From positions 6,376,501-6,440,500 of the forward strand of contig NC_088787.1 of assembly GCF_949628265.1 (NCBI RefSeq): a stretch of 64,000 nucleotides of DNA. Direction: 5' to 3'. The first letter of the stretch is position 1; every line of letters starts with the position of its first letter. The position numbers and the translations under genes were made by a program. Under the pieces are notes generated by a model. The model was not told the origin of the DNA. It did not search any database and worked only from the letters and a program-made list of their open reading frames with translations. The stretch comes from Cloeon dipterum. Its lineage: Eukaryota > Arthropoda > Insecta > Ephemeroptera > Baetidae. Of the stretch, positions 1 through 11,743 are shown one piece after another.

Positions 1-32
1 AGGGAAAAGGACCGACACTCGTGACGAGAGAC

Positions 33-1919
33 CTATGACGTGCTGACCACTTGCACACCGCTGGCGGCCCTTGCTCGACCTCGCTGACATCGTGCCTTGA
101 TTCGTGAATAGCAATCTTCAGGCCTCTCTGGGATGATCAGGAACGGCTCAACTATAAGGAATAAAAACGTGAAACAAAATATAATATAAATATCCTACAA
201 TTCGTGCACGCACGTCCCGGTCCCTTCTTAGGTGATTTTGTGGTCCCGGGCGGTAATCCCGAATAAATAATTCTTTCGGTGACAGGCCCATCATCTAAAA
301 TTAATGTAATTTTGTAGTCTTAAATTAGTCAATGACGAGGTAAAAATCAAATTGTTGCCTTAATTTGCTTCTAAATTATGCATAAATGTCAACACTCACT
401 TTTCGTAGTTTTGGGACAAGGTTGGCACTCATCGCTGTAAAAAAGACGTAATTATTCATTTATTAAAATTAGGTAAAATTTTGCCTTTACCTCAGCTGAG
501 CATAACTTTTACGAATGGCTCTGAGTTCATTTTCACATCCATCTTTGGTACGGTTTATTTGTGCAATTTCGTTCTTCAGATTTAGTACCAAATTTCTTTC
601 CCGAATCAGTTGGGCCCTAACATTCTTCAGTTTTTTCCTTATGACTTCAACCAATTCGTTGTCCTGGTTAATTTGCACCGTTGCATTTTCCAGTTTTTCC
701 TTCAAGTTGTCCATCAATTCATTTTTCTGTTCTAATTGTTGCGTCAGGTCCTTCAGTTCTTCCTTTTTATCTTCTTGGCCTAATTGTTCCGTTGCGTTTT
801 TCACATCTTTCTTCACGGCTATGTAAGGCTCATTTCTCAGGTTCAATTGCGCCGTCAGCTCACTTAGTTTTTCCTCCTTTTCTTCCAACAAAACCTTGTC
901 TAGGCCAATTTTCTCTGTCGCATTATCCAGTTTTTCTTTTATTAGACTCAATTGCACCATTGCCATGTCGAGTTTTTCCTTCAAATCATTCAGTTCTTTC
1001 TTTACGTCTGCACATGGACTGCGAATTTTTAGCACAGTTAAAAGAGTCTGCATTTTTAAGCCGAAAGGCACTTACTCAGCAGAATCATCATAATCATAGT
1101 TTGGAGCTGTGTGTTCATCATCATCAGATAAATACTTCTGAAAATAGTAATTAAATTTATTATACGCACTTATAGTACATTTAAAGGCAACGATGTGCAT
1201 GAAGTCGACACTCGTACGCAGATGTGAATGCTTTGACTCACAATCAGTCACACGATAGTAGCATTTTTTTATATAATTTTACTTACTAAAAATATTGTAC
1301 TATCCAGTATCCACTTCGCATTTACGAGAAGGCCGCTTGGATTTTTTGTTAATTTTTGGGGGGTTTAGAAAATTTGTGGGTCTGCAAGTCGAAAGGATCC
1401 TTGTTTACTTCATAAAATCAGGAAACTGATTAAAATTTCGACTGTCTAAATATTCAGGCAATCAAATTTTCATGGAATAAGAATGGAATTTTAATTTTAA
1501 ATACGATTCTTAACTAAGAAATAAATCAAGCAAGCCAGATTTACAAAAATGTTATTAAAAAAATAATCTAAAAATTATGGTCACTTAAAATCCCATCTCT
1601 ATTTATTTATTTATTTATTTATTTATCTTTTGTTTTAAATTACAACCGTCTCTTAATATTTTAATTTTTTTATCGATATCAATCCTACAATCCTGGATGA
1701 TTTTCACAACAAATAAATAGTATTTCCATAGTACAGCTATTATATGAAGCAATGTGAACAGTTTCATTTGTTTCAAATCGAAGACATAAAGTCTACTAAT
1801 ATAAATACCTCGTCGGAGTTTGGAAATGCAGCCGCACTACCCTCAGGCTGCTGCTTAGCCGTCAATGCGTCATGGCTGAAGGACAGAAGCACTAGCAAAA
1901 TAATGCTTTTCCTGTCCAT
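33..1919 (-). CDS. Secreted coiled-coil protein with a degenerate C-type lectin end
   Basis: Paralogue of the neighbouring gene at 3486-7188. Exons read from splice sites and alignment to that copy: 1809-1919 (signal peptide, start MDRKSIILLVLLSFS), 1076-1137 (acidic, SDDDEHTAPNYDYDD), 491-1018 (coiled coil), 400-434, 214-294 and 33-151. They sum to 312 in-frame codons ending at a TAG at 33-35. The coil is built of 21-residue units, several carrying an N-glycosylation sequon. In the last two exons the lectin part is shifted: exon 214-294 is 81 nt against 71 nt in the neighbour. The reading frame that still resembles a CTLD (GLKIAIHESRHD) contains a stop. The lectin domain therefore seems lost and replaced by about 60 unrelated residues. 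Whether the gene is expressed without it or is a pseudogene is unknown. The position matching the neighbour's TATA box is also degraded (near 1990). Confidence 0.55.
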
Positions 1920-2417
1920 GCTTTAGTAGGACTACAAACGAGCAAGAGCTTTTTCAGACTAGCAAACGAGCGCCTTTATCGTTTTCGCTTTACATGCTCT
2001 GCGTCTGTTACAACATCTTATCAGTGACCCTTTGACATCCCGAATGATGCGTCATTCTTAAAAATTAAAAGTAAATACTAGCTGCTTAAACTATTTTATA
2101 ACATGAAATATATACCAGCCTGTTCAGCCTGTTGGCTCGCATTGTTAAGGCATTGTCAGGAGTGTCAAAGCAATTGGGGAGGTATTTGAGCAGTTGGGAG
2201 ATCTACTGGCTACCCAACGTTAGAGATGGCAAAAAGTGGTTAGTTTAGTGACTCGAAATGCTCAAATTGCTCAACGGGCTGGGAGGCGCACCGGCGCCGA
2301 CTCGCCACTTGCTGGTTTTCGCATCTTTCCAGCGGCTTTATGGACAAATGTCTGGCGTTTTCAATGTCAGTCCTCGGTGCGGAGGCAAGTAGCCCTTGAG
2401 TGGGCTGGGTCCCTGAA

Positions 2418-2645
2418 ATGTGCGGCCTGGTGCGCCCATGTTATCCGTTCGCGGTGTTATTGGCACTCGTGCTAGTGCAGTGCGCGCCCTCCCCGGTCCG
2501 AGAGGACAGGGATGAAAAGAGCAAAAAAAAAAAAAATAAACAAAAATGTGGGAAACATTTTCTTGGTCAAATAATTTACAAAACTACGAAGAAGACGGTT
2601 AAAAGATTTCAAATAGCGTTGGGAAATTTTGTTAAAATTAAATAA
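2418..2645 (+). CDS. Candidate small secreted cationic peptide (75 aa)
   Basis: A single-exon ORF starting at the ATG at 2418. Residues about 10-22 are strongly hydrophobic (FAVLLALVLVQC) and resemble a signal peptide. Next come a short charged stretch (SPVREDRDEK), a lysine run and a basic amphipathic tail (CGKHFLGQIIYKTTKKTVKR). This is the shape of a cationic antimicrobial peptide precursor, but I recognise no family. The tail has a decayed homologue near 7365-7480, upstream of the second coiled-coil lectin gene, where the signal-peptide part is missing. The ORF could therefore be chance, or the second copy could be a relic. A short poly-A stretch encodes the lysines. Confidence 0.33.
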   Translation: MCGLVRPCYPFAVLLALVLVQCAPSPVREDRDEKSKKKKNKQKCGKHFLGQIIYKTTKKTVKRFQIALGNFVKIK

Positions 2646-3485
2646 AATCCTCCATGTGAAATTAAAAAATAAAATACGTCTCTCTTCCTGTAAGGTTGGC
2701 TAATTTTTGTAAATTCATGTATGATAATTTTTTGTTTGACAGAAAGTAAATTTAAATTTTGAATAACCTCCGAAATTCACAAAAATTGGCGAGGAAATAC
2801 TTATAAAAATAGAGGTGCGCAGAATGATATTTTCAACAGCCAGCAAAAACGAATAACTTGAAAGTCTAAACCGATGCATATGCAACCTGCACTGGAATGC
2901 TGCTTGGCGGCACAGTTTCCCTCTCTTGACAAGGCGCATAAGACAGAAAAATGTATTTTCCTGTAATTATATAGGTTCTATCCGCAGTTAATTATGAATT
3001 ATTAAGGTAAAACTGAGCTGCTCTTTTTAAACTGATTGTGAGTGAAGCCTTAAACTTGCTTTGTACAGTCACAGATCCTCGGCAATTTTCAGTCAAGAAG
3101 GTAAAAATGGCTGTGCATATTTCGGGCTCCTGTTTGTGGTGTCGCAGCAGAAGAACTTGTTGAGGTTGCAGAATTTTTATTGCTATCAAAAATGCATAAA
3201 TTGCATCCAAATTGATTTCTGGAATGATTACATTTTGTGTAAAGCACAAGGAATTTTAATAAAAGTAATTAATTTAAAAGGAACAAAGAGCAAAGAAGGT
3301 TTTTATTTTATTTTCTAATTAACCTTGGTTTTGAAATTCTGTGACTAATCAAATCCATTATGTATATTTATATATTCAACAATTTTAAACACATAATTAA
3401 ATTTTTGATCCTCTTATGTAACCAAAAATTGTACTGACTTCAAAAGCGTTAAATTTATTAATTTCTGAGCGAATTGAATGCAGTT

Positions 3486-6400
3486 TTACTTATTTAAAAG
3501 TTCACCACAAACTTTCATCTCGCAAATAAACAAGTTTTTCTTTTCACAATGATAGTCATTCCAATAAAGATCATATCGATGTGAACGAAATTCGACTTCA
3601 AGACAGTGCTCCTTATCTCCAGCATTATTTGGCTCTCCGATGTTAAATTTAGTGAATCCCTGAATAGGTTTTCCTGTTCCAGACCAATAAAACCTCCCTT
3701 CTGCGCCCAAATCTGTGCCAGAAATCCAATAGTAGCTTGAGGGAAGGATATTCTTACCTACATTAAAATTAAATTAATAAATCATTTAGATGACGAAATT
3801 TCACTCACTGATAAATTCATGGAGTGCAGTATTTTCATCCCTTGACTCGATGATAGCCAACTCCATGCCGAATAATTTGCAAAACTGTCCTGCCATGTGC
3901 CAGCTCAACTAAGGAATAAAAACGTAAAGCAAAAATTATTATAAAAATATCGAAGAGTTCATGCACGCACCTTCTGTTTGCTCAGGTAATATTTTGATCC
4001 CGGGAAAAGGGGCAATAAGCTTGAAGAAATTCTTGAATCATCTGAAAATCAATTTGGTAATTTTTAATGAGTGACGAGGGAAAATCAAATTATTGCCTCA
4101 ATTTGCATTTAAATAGATGATCAATCACTCACTTTTCGTATTATTGGTACAGGTTAATTGTACGATTTCGTTCTTCAGTTTTACTGACAAATTTTGTTCC
4201 CGGATCAATTGAACATTTGCGTTCTCCAGTTTTTTCTTCACGAACTGCAATGAATCATCTTTCAATTTCACCTGCGCTGTTGTGTTTTCGAGTTGTATCT
4301 GCGTGACTTCTAGTAACCTTTTTTCCTGGCTCAATTGGGCCGTCAGCTCCTTCAATTTTTTCTCCTTGTCTTCTAACAACGCACTCTTCTGGGCAATTTG
4401 TAGCGTTGAATTCTTTAGTTTTTCCTCCACGACTTCCAAAAGTTTAACATTCTGATTTAATTGTTCCTTCAAGTGCTTCAGTTCTTCCTCCATGTCTCCC
4501 AAAAGCTTAATTTTCTGGTTTAATTTCTCAGTCAGGTTCGTCAGGTTGTTATTGTCTTTGATGATTATCATCTCTTTGACCTGAATCATTTCCACCGTTG
4601 CATTTTCCAGTTTTGCCGTCAAGTCTTCAACTAATTCCTTTTCCTGTTTGAATTGCATCGTCACATTATTCAGTTCTTCCTTCTTTTCTTCCAGTTTTGC
4701 TGTCAAGTTGTTTACTTCTACCGTTGAGTTTTTCAGCTTTTCATCCACGATTTTGAACAACTCTTTGTCCTGGATCATTTGCACCGTTGCATTTTCCAGG
4801 TTTTCCCTCAAGTTGTCAATCGATTCATTTTTCTGGTCTAATTGTTCCGTCAGGTCCTTCAGTTCTTCATCTTTTTCTTTTAACAACGCTTCGACTTGGC
4901 TTAATTGTTCCGTCGCGTTCTTTAGATTTTCCTTCAAGCCTTCAACCAATTCCTTTACCTGTTTTAATTGCATCGTCATATTATTCAGTTCTTCCAGTAT
5001 TGCTGTCAAGTTGTTTACTTCTACCGTTGAGTTTTTCAGCTTTTCCTCCACGATTTTGAGCAACTCTTTGTCCTGGCTCATTTGCACCGTTGCATTGTCC
5101 AGGTTGTCCTTCCAGTTGTCAATCAATTTATTTTTCTGGTCTAACTGTTCCGTCAGGTCCTTCAATTGTTTATCTTTGTCTTTTAACAACGGTTCGACTT
5201 GGCCTAATTGTTCCGTCGCGTTCTTTATTTTTTCCTCCGTGTCTCCCAAAAGCTTAATTTTCTGGTTTAAATCTTCCGTCAGGTTCATCAGCTTTTCGTC
5301 TTTGATTGTTAATGACGCGTTTTGCTGAGTTATTTGCATCGTTGCGTTGTCCAGTTTTGCTGTCAAGTCGTTTTTTTCTTTCGTTGAGTTTTTCAGCTTT
5401 TCCTCCACGATTTCGAACAACTCTTTGTACTGGATCATTTGCACCGTTGCATTGTTCAGGTTTTCCCTCAAGTTGTCAATCAATTCATTTTTCTGGTCTA
5501 ATTGTTCCGTCCTGTTCTTTAATTTTTCCTTCAAGTCTTCAACCAATTTCTTTTCCTGGTTTAATTGTATCGTCACATTATTCAGTTTTTCCTTCTTTTC
5601 TTCTAACAACAATTTTTCCTGAGCCACCGCGTTTTCCAGGTTTCCCTCAGTGGCTTTTGCCAATTCTTTTTCTCTACTCAGTTCCTCCAGTGCGTCTTCC
5701 AGTTTTGCTGTCAAGTCTTTTTTATCTACCGTTGAGTTTTTCAGCTTTTCCTCCACGATTTCGAACAACTCTTTGTACTGGATCATTTGCACCGTTGCAT
5801 TGTTCAGGTTTTCCCTCAAGTTGTCAATCGTTTCATTTTTCTGGACTAATTGTTCCGTCAGGTCCTTCAATTGTTTCTCTTTTTCTTCTAACAACTCTTT
5901 GTTATTGTCTAATTGCTCCGTCACGTTTTTCAGGTCTTCCTTTACGGCTATATTAAGCTCAATTTTCAGGTTCATTTGCATCGTTGCATTGTCCAGGTTT
6001 TCCCTCAAGTTGTCGATCGTTTTATTTTTCTGGACTAATTGTTCCTTCAGGTCCTTCAGTTCTTCCTCCTTATTTTTTAACAACGTTTTGTCTTGCTCCA
6101 TCGTGGTATTCAGAAATGTCTGTTCTTCCTTCAAATCATCCAGTTCTTTCCTTAAGTCTGCACATGAACTGTAAATTGTTAGCACGCAGTTAAAAGAGTC
6201 CGCATTTTCGAGCCAATTAAGGTACTTACTCGACAGGACCAACAGTACTAACAGGACCAACAATATCATCATAATCATAGATTGGAACATCATGTTCACC
6301 ATCAGATAAATACTCCTTTGAAAATAAAATAATTATTTTTTTTTCTACACATCTTTTAGTTGATTTAAAGGCTAAATGATCATGAAGTTGAAACTCGTAC

Positions 6401-7188
6401 GCGGAAATTACTCAGTCCTACAGTAGCATTGAATTTTTTATATAATGTTATTTACTTAAAAAATGTTTACTATCCACTGCGCCACGAGGCCGCTTGGATT
6501 TTCCGTTAATTTTATAGCTTTTAAATTTTAACGATCCTCATTATAGTTTTCAAAAGCTGTATCACAAAAAGTTGTTAATAATGCAATCCTAAAAGTACAC
6601 AAAACTCGATCCGATGGGTACTGTTTTAAAAATGACAAGAGCTTATTTCAGCAAATTTGTAGGTCTGCGTCTGCAGGGCGAAAGGATCCTCGATTACTTC
6701 ACAAAAGCAGGAAACTCATAAATAATTCGGCTGTAAAAATATTTTGGCTAGAAAATTTTCATGAAATAATAAAGGAATTTTAATTTTAAATAAATATTCT
6801 AAGTTTAGAAACACATCAAGCAAGCCAGATATACAAAAATGTTAACCAGAAAACTAATATACAAATTTTTTAAAATCAAAATCTATTTTTTTAATAATTA
6901 TAATTGCGCTCCTAAATATTGTAATTTGTGTATCGATCCTGGATGGTTTTCACCGCAAATAAGAAACCCTGACACTTATTTAGTATTTCCATAGTATAGC
7001 TAACATTGTATATTGTGCGAACGTTTCATTCTTTTCGAATCCAAGACAAAAAGTCTAATAATGCGTATATATACCTCGTCGTAGTTTGGAAATGCAGCCG
7101 CATCACTTTCCTCGGGTTGCTGCTGCTTAGCCGTCAATGCGTGGCTGAAAGACAGAAGCACCAGCAAAATAATGCTTTTCCTGTCCAT
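3486..7188 (-). CDS. Secreted long coiled-coil C-type lectin (about 892 aa)
   Basis: Six exons: 7075-7188, 6230-6315, 4133-6168, 3971-4041, 3809-3908 and 3486-3757. They total 893 codons including the stop, all in frame. Exon 1 encodes a signal peptide (MDRKSIILLVLLSFSHALT). Exon 2 encodes an acidic linker with a VGPVSTVGPV repeat. Exon 3 encodes some 678 residues of coiled coil in 21-residue units, many with an N-x-T sequon. The last three exons form one CTLD: it begins near GSKYYLSKQK, continues QFCKLFGMELAIIES, YYWISGTD, EPNN, EHCLEVE and YWNDYHC, and ends LFICE. The EPN and WND motifs are the calcium and mannose-type sugar ligands of classical C-type lectins, so carbohydrate binding is plausible. 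The product is probably secreted and oligomeric, collectin-like in layout. A TATA box lies about 70 bp upstream of the start. Confidence 0.85.
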
Positions 7189-7257
7189 CCTGTAGCTGGA
7201 CTACAAACGAACAAGAGCTTTTTTCAGACTAGCAAACGAGCGTCTTTATCGTTTCGC

Positions 7258-7265
7258 TTTATATA
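7258..7265 (-). promoter_or_regulatory. TATA box of the coiled-coil lectin gene
   Basis: On the minus strand this reads TATATAAA, about 70 bp upstream of the ATG at 7188. The paralogous promoter near 1990 has CATGTAAA at the aligned position. Confidence 0.55.
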
Positions 7266-7788
7266 TGCTGTGCGTCTGTAACAACATCTTATCAGTGACC
7301 TTTTGACGTCCCGAATAATGCCACTCTTAAAAAGTAACAGCTGAAATTATTTATAATGTGAATTGATATGGAAAACATTTCTTGGTCAAATAATTTAAAA
7401 ATTTAATTAAATCAATGAAGAAGATAGTGAAGAGACTTCAAATAGCCGTCCCATTGAAGAACTTTCTGCTATTTTATTAATAAAATTCCGATGACGCTGT
7501 GCTCTCGTGACGAATAAATTTTTTATCAACTCGGGTTGCGACACCAAAAAGTCTAACAGCCGAGAGGAGGAAAGTTTGCGAAAATTCTGTAAGTGTAAAG
7601 TTCAAAACAGCTAAAAAATAATCACTTTCTTTGAGAAAAAATAGTTAAAGGGTTAGTATAAAAAATAAGCACACATGGTGCGTTAGGAAACTCTGTTAAA
7701 ATTAGATAAATTCCTCTCTATTAATAATTTTATAGGACCAAAATTGTACATTCAAAATATTTCTGCATTATAGCTGTGACAATTGCGA

Positions 7789-8115
7789 TTAAGCTTGGCA
7801 TTTTTTATCATCATCCTCTTGGCGGCTTTGTTGTGAGAAGAAAAAGGCCTTCTTATTTCTGCTCTTCTCTCCATGCCGGCCATCGCGAAGGTGATGACGG
7901 ATCAGGTTTATTGTCCTCAAATAAATGCCACAAATCCGACATTTTAAACTGTCTTTTGTTCTATGCTTTTTGTGTTTCGTCTTGAGGCGTTGAATGAGCC
8001 GGCTTTCCTCGCGGAACGTCTTCACACAGTCGAGACATTGAAACATCATCATCATCTTGAATTGCAATAACCAGCTAAAATTACTATTTTTTTCAAGTTT
8101 TTCAGGTTTTTGCAC
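7789..8115 (-). CDS. Short C2H2 zinc-finger-like ORF
   Basis: An ORF of 108 residues with one good C2H2-like unit (CRICGIYLRTINLIRH, with a second His at the end of HLRDGRH) and a preceding poorer unit (CLDCVKTF, ending LKTKH) that lacks one histidine. The spacing suggests a nucleic-acid-binding finger pair. No other exon was identified and the start is uncertain; the MMMM stretch just before the first finger may instead lie at a splice acceptor. It could be a terminal exon, a small gene or a gene fragment. Confidence 0.4.
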   Translation of the reverse strand: MQKPEKLEKNSNFSWLLQFKMMMMFQCLDCVKTFREESRLIQRLKTKHKKHRTKDSLKCRICGIYLRTINLIRHHLRDGRHGEKSRNKKAFFFSQQSRQEDDDKKCQA

Positions 8116-8928
8116 CTCCTAATTTCGGATTCTAAATGCATTATCAGCAATTGCAAATTAATAGCACCCGTATACCCACCGTTGTAATCTCTTTGACCTT
8201 CTCTTAGCAGCTGAAGTTTAGGGATTCTTAATTTCCACCCTTAAGTGGGGAATACCGGCGTTCGCTTTTATCATCAAAATTGGATCATAATGGGGATTAA
8301 AGTGGATGATGACCCTTTAGCTGGTCAGGGGAGATTTGAGACGAGTCCAACGATGGGTGGATTTTGCAATTCTGATGATAAGGACCAAAAATTTCCAATT
8401 TTGAAAAATAAATTTTTTAATTTTGATGCACGGAATTTCTTGATAACAAAAAAACCGCCTATGAAATTTTCCGCAAAGTTCAAACATGGGACAGTATTTA
8501 AAAACATTTTCTATTTTTCAAAAATACATTCAGATTTTATACTTTTAAATACATTCTGAACCCTTCAAAATGTGTTTTTTATTAAAATAAATTTAAAGCA
8601 ATCATATTTGATCCTTTTTATACACAATGAGAAAAAAATATATATTCGAATTGTAGCTGCACGCGTATTTTTGCCGCCACCAACCCTTAAAAAAATCTTC
8701 CCTGAGCAATGCGACCATTCTCTCCCTCCACCTGACGGCGAAGGGAGAGAACTGGGTTTTTGTTGTTGTTTTCCACTCTCGCATCGTGGCCACGTGAACA
8801 ACAAACAAAATTCAATAGTCTCGTCAATTTCGGCCCGAATTTCGCGCACAAATTAGTTGTTGGACGGACAAGTGGCTGAATCAAACGCCCAATTAACAGA
8901 TTCGTGAGTTCAGATCACCTTTGCAGAC
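8116..8928. other. Intergenic; upstream region of the first LRR gene
   Basis: I see no gene here. The part from about 8570 to 8928 is the upstream region of the LRR gene starting at 8929. It is duplicated, in diverged form, at about 48120-48530, so it probably carried promoter sequence when it was copied. Confidence 0.5.
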
Positions 8929-11389
8929 ATGTACGATAAAATAACGAAAATAATACGGCACCGAAAATTCGCCTCGGATCGCATTCGAGCCGCAGCCGCG
9001 GATTGGGAAGTGAAACTCGAGCCCAACTTCGAGCTTAATCATTTTCCTCAGTTGCGTAAGTATTAAAATTATATTCTTACCTGGGATCATCACATTTTAG
9101 TGGGTTTTGGGGGGTTTTTCGAATTTTTTTTCATCACAGGTCGTAGATTTCTTTTGGTATTTTGATAAATTTATTTTCTTGGCAAAGAAATTTTAAAAAT
9201 TATGAATATTACACTAAATTCTAATTCTCTAATTTTTATTTTGTAGCAACAGACCTGATTGCGAAGATTGTGCTCAAACTGATGGCAAAAAAATGCACCA
9301 AGCTTGTGAGGGAGAAAGAGGAAATGGAAGTTCTGATGCTCCCAGCCCTTAGCCTCTTCCTCGCCATGAGGCCTGCTAAAATTGATCTAACCGCTTTTCT
9401 TACATTTTGTCCGATGCGTCTGAAATGTCGGTATTTCAAAGAGGTAACTGTAACAAAATAATAAATTCATCTTTAAATTTAAAATAATGTTTTAGGCGGT
9501 GATTCAAATCTCTACGAAGAACCCGGAGGTGGAAGAGTTGTCTCTGGCCACCCTTGCAAATCGATTCTTCCTCACAATTCATAAAGTAGCCGATGCTGAG
9601 CTGTTGGAAGCTCTGGGAAAATTAACCCGGCTTAAATCTCTGAGAATTGAGGAAATTTTTGAATTTCGATTGGTCGACGTGATTGATCTATGCAAAAACC
9701 TCCCGCATCTTGAAAACATCAAAATAGTGCTGGAAAAACAAACGACGCGCCTCATTCTTAAAAAACCGAAGATCGCCCAGAAAATGAAAACTGCTATGTC
9801 AAAGCTAAAGGTTTTCATGTTTGACACGCGTGGGATCAACATCAATACCAGCCTGATCAATCTTTGCGCTGAACATCTGCCCAATTTGCGAGTCATTGGC
9901 GACTTTTCGGACGGATTCAGCAGTTTTGACGACTGCAACATGATGGCTGACATCGCCGCCGATCCTGGAACCTCTAATCTACGCCATTTGCTGTTAGATT
10001 TTTATGCCATTGAATGCTGCGATGAAATACAGATTGCTAAGTTTCCTTTGGCTCGTCATCTCAAGGTAAAGTATTTTTTTTAAATTATTATTAAAGACCC
10101 ATCTTTGACGAAAATTTTGAGCACATCTATCTACTATTTTTGAGGGTCGAATTAGGTTAATGTAGATAATTTTTCCGACCAAAACGTCGAGCGCGACATG
10201 CGTCTCACATAAGTATACAACATTTTTCCTGCTAAAACAATACGAATGCGTGAATTGCGCATGCGTCAAAGCTAGTTTGAGCACTTGCAGAGAGAACAAC
10301 CTGTACATGAACGACGAATGAATTCTTTTGTCAGATTAAGCCATATTTGACGCATGCCCAGATCTCACATAATCTCACATACGCATGTTCTGGAGGTAAA
10401 AGGTCCATTTTACCGAATTTGACCTTCAAAAATCGATTGGTGTGCTCAGAAATTTCGTCAAACTTTAAGTCTTTAATAATTTTTCCTAATCAATAGTTAA
10501 ATTTAATTTTCTTCGTATATTAATTAAAACCCTTATTTTCTAATTTAATCAGATCAGCACTTGGCCGGACGATGGCGTTGAGGAGCACTACTTGGAATCT
10601 TGGCTTTCGCAGTTGACAAACTTGGAAAGTTTGCAGATTGAATTTTGTGTCCCGCCAGACGTAATTCGCCGGTTTCTGGAAAAATTTGGACCGAGTTTGA
10701 AAGCCCTGAATATTATATACTGCATCGACGATCCCAACGAAACGAATTTATCGTTCAGCGATATTTTCGCTCTCTGCCCGAAGTTGGAGCGCCTCCACTT
10801 GGGCGGGAACATCCTTGAGGACGCGGCACCTCTCACGACTTTCAGCCACCTCAGAGAACTCGGATTGGAATTTTTTCGGTAACGAAAATTAATTTACTCC
10901 CTTCATTGACACTATTTATATAATTTGAATTCGCGTAGGAAGTTTAACAACCGAATTAAACTGAGTGAAATTCTGCGAGCGCCCCTCTTGGAAAAAATCA
11001 CCTTTGAAGGATCCTGTTTGGACTTTGAAGATCTGCAGAAAACCACCGCTTTAATAGCCGACAAGACAATATTGAGAGGATTAAAAACTCTCCATGTTAG
11101 TGATAATTGGCGTTCATTCAGTGGCTTGAAAGCTGAATATTTCCAAGAAATTTCCAAGTTCATCAAATGTGCCGTGACATCGATTCCCGGTTTAAAAGAT
11201 GTAAAATTTGACGTTAATAATCTGTGCAGTGGCTACTCAGTGCTGGCAAGGAGCATCAGGGATGGAAAAACTCAAAATAATGATGTTCCTGGCGTCACCC
11301 AATTTTTCGCGGGTCAAACCATCGATGACGAACTATTGAATTTGTACGTGGATGAAGAGTTGATTCAAATGCTTGATAAATTTTTTTAA
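8929..11389 (+). CDS. Leucine-rich-repeat protein, possibly F-box-like (556 aa)
   Basis: Five exons: 8929-9055, 9247-9443, 9496-10065, 10553-10878 and 10939-11389. They sum to 557 in-frame codons with stop. There is no signal peptide, so the product is probably intracellular. After a basic N-terminus comes an LPTDLIAKIVLKL stretch, weakly like the start of an F-box. Irregular leucine-rich repeats then run to the end (for example LGKLTRLKSLRIEE, LPHLENIKIVL, CPKLERLHLGGN). A substrate-recognition subunit of an SCF ubiquitin ligase is one possibility, but the F-box is not convincing. The gene at 31792-34952 is a paralogue with the same five-exon structure and matching intron phases. A poly(A) signal (AATAAA) lies at 11432. 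A decayed copy of exon 1 and upstream DNA lies near 48120-48680. Confidence 0.8.
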
Positions 11390-11431
11390 TGGTTGCCATG
11401 CGCTTTCATATGTTAGTTTTTTATGGTTTTT

Positions 11432-11437
11432 AATAAA
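11432..11437 (+). terminator. Poly(A) signal of the first LRR gene
   Basis: AATAAA 43 bases after the stop codon. Confidence 0.5.
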
Positions 11438-11743
11438 ATTTTCGAAAGAAATACGAACCATTCATAGTTTAATTGATAATAAAATATACCTCTAAATTGC
11501 GATGGTTTTGAGTAGAGGTCTCATAGCTAGACAGTTGATTTCAATGTGATTTATAAATGTTTTATTTAATACTAAAAGAAATGTGTAAAAAAAGATGAAT
11601 AATGAAAGCACAGCTGATTTTTGAGGTCTTTGGAAATAGGAAATAAACATGTTTTAGTTCACACAAAATTATCCAACTTTATAAGCCAAAAAATAACAAT
11701 GCGAAATTTCAAACAAACTCGGATAAAGTTAGACTTTTAATAT

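Noticed and set aside
1602-1626. ATTT tetranucleotide run (another near 18904)
   Set aside because: Simple repeat in an AT-rich intron; no further meaning visible.
3061-3318. Plus-strand ORF with a WND-like end (FWNDYILCK)
   Set aside because: Resembles a CTLD end only over a few residues, is on the opposite strand to the neighbouring lectins, and lacks splice and domain support.
4648-6193. Long plus-strand ORFs across the coiled-coil exon
   Set aside because: Antisense shadows of the 63-bp repeat; low-complexity Phe/Ser products with no domain.
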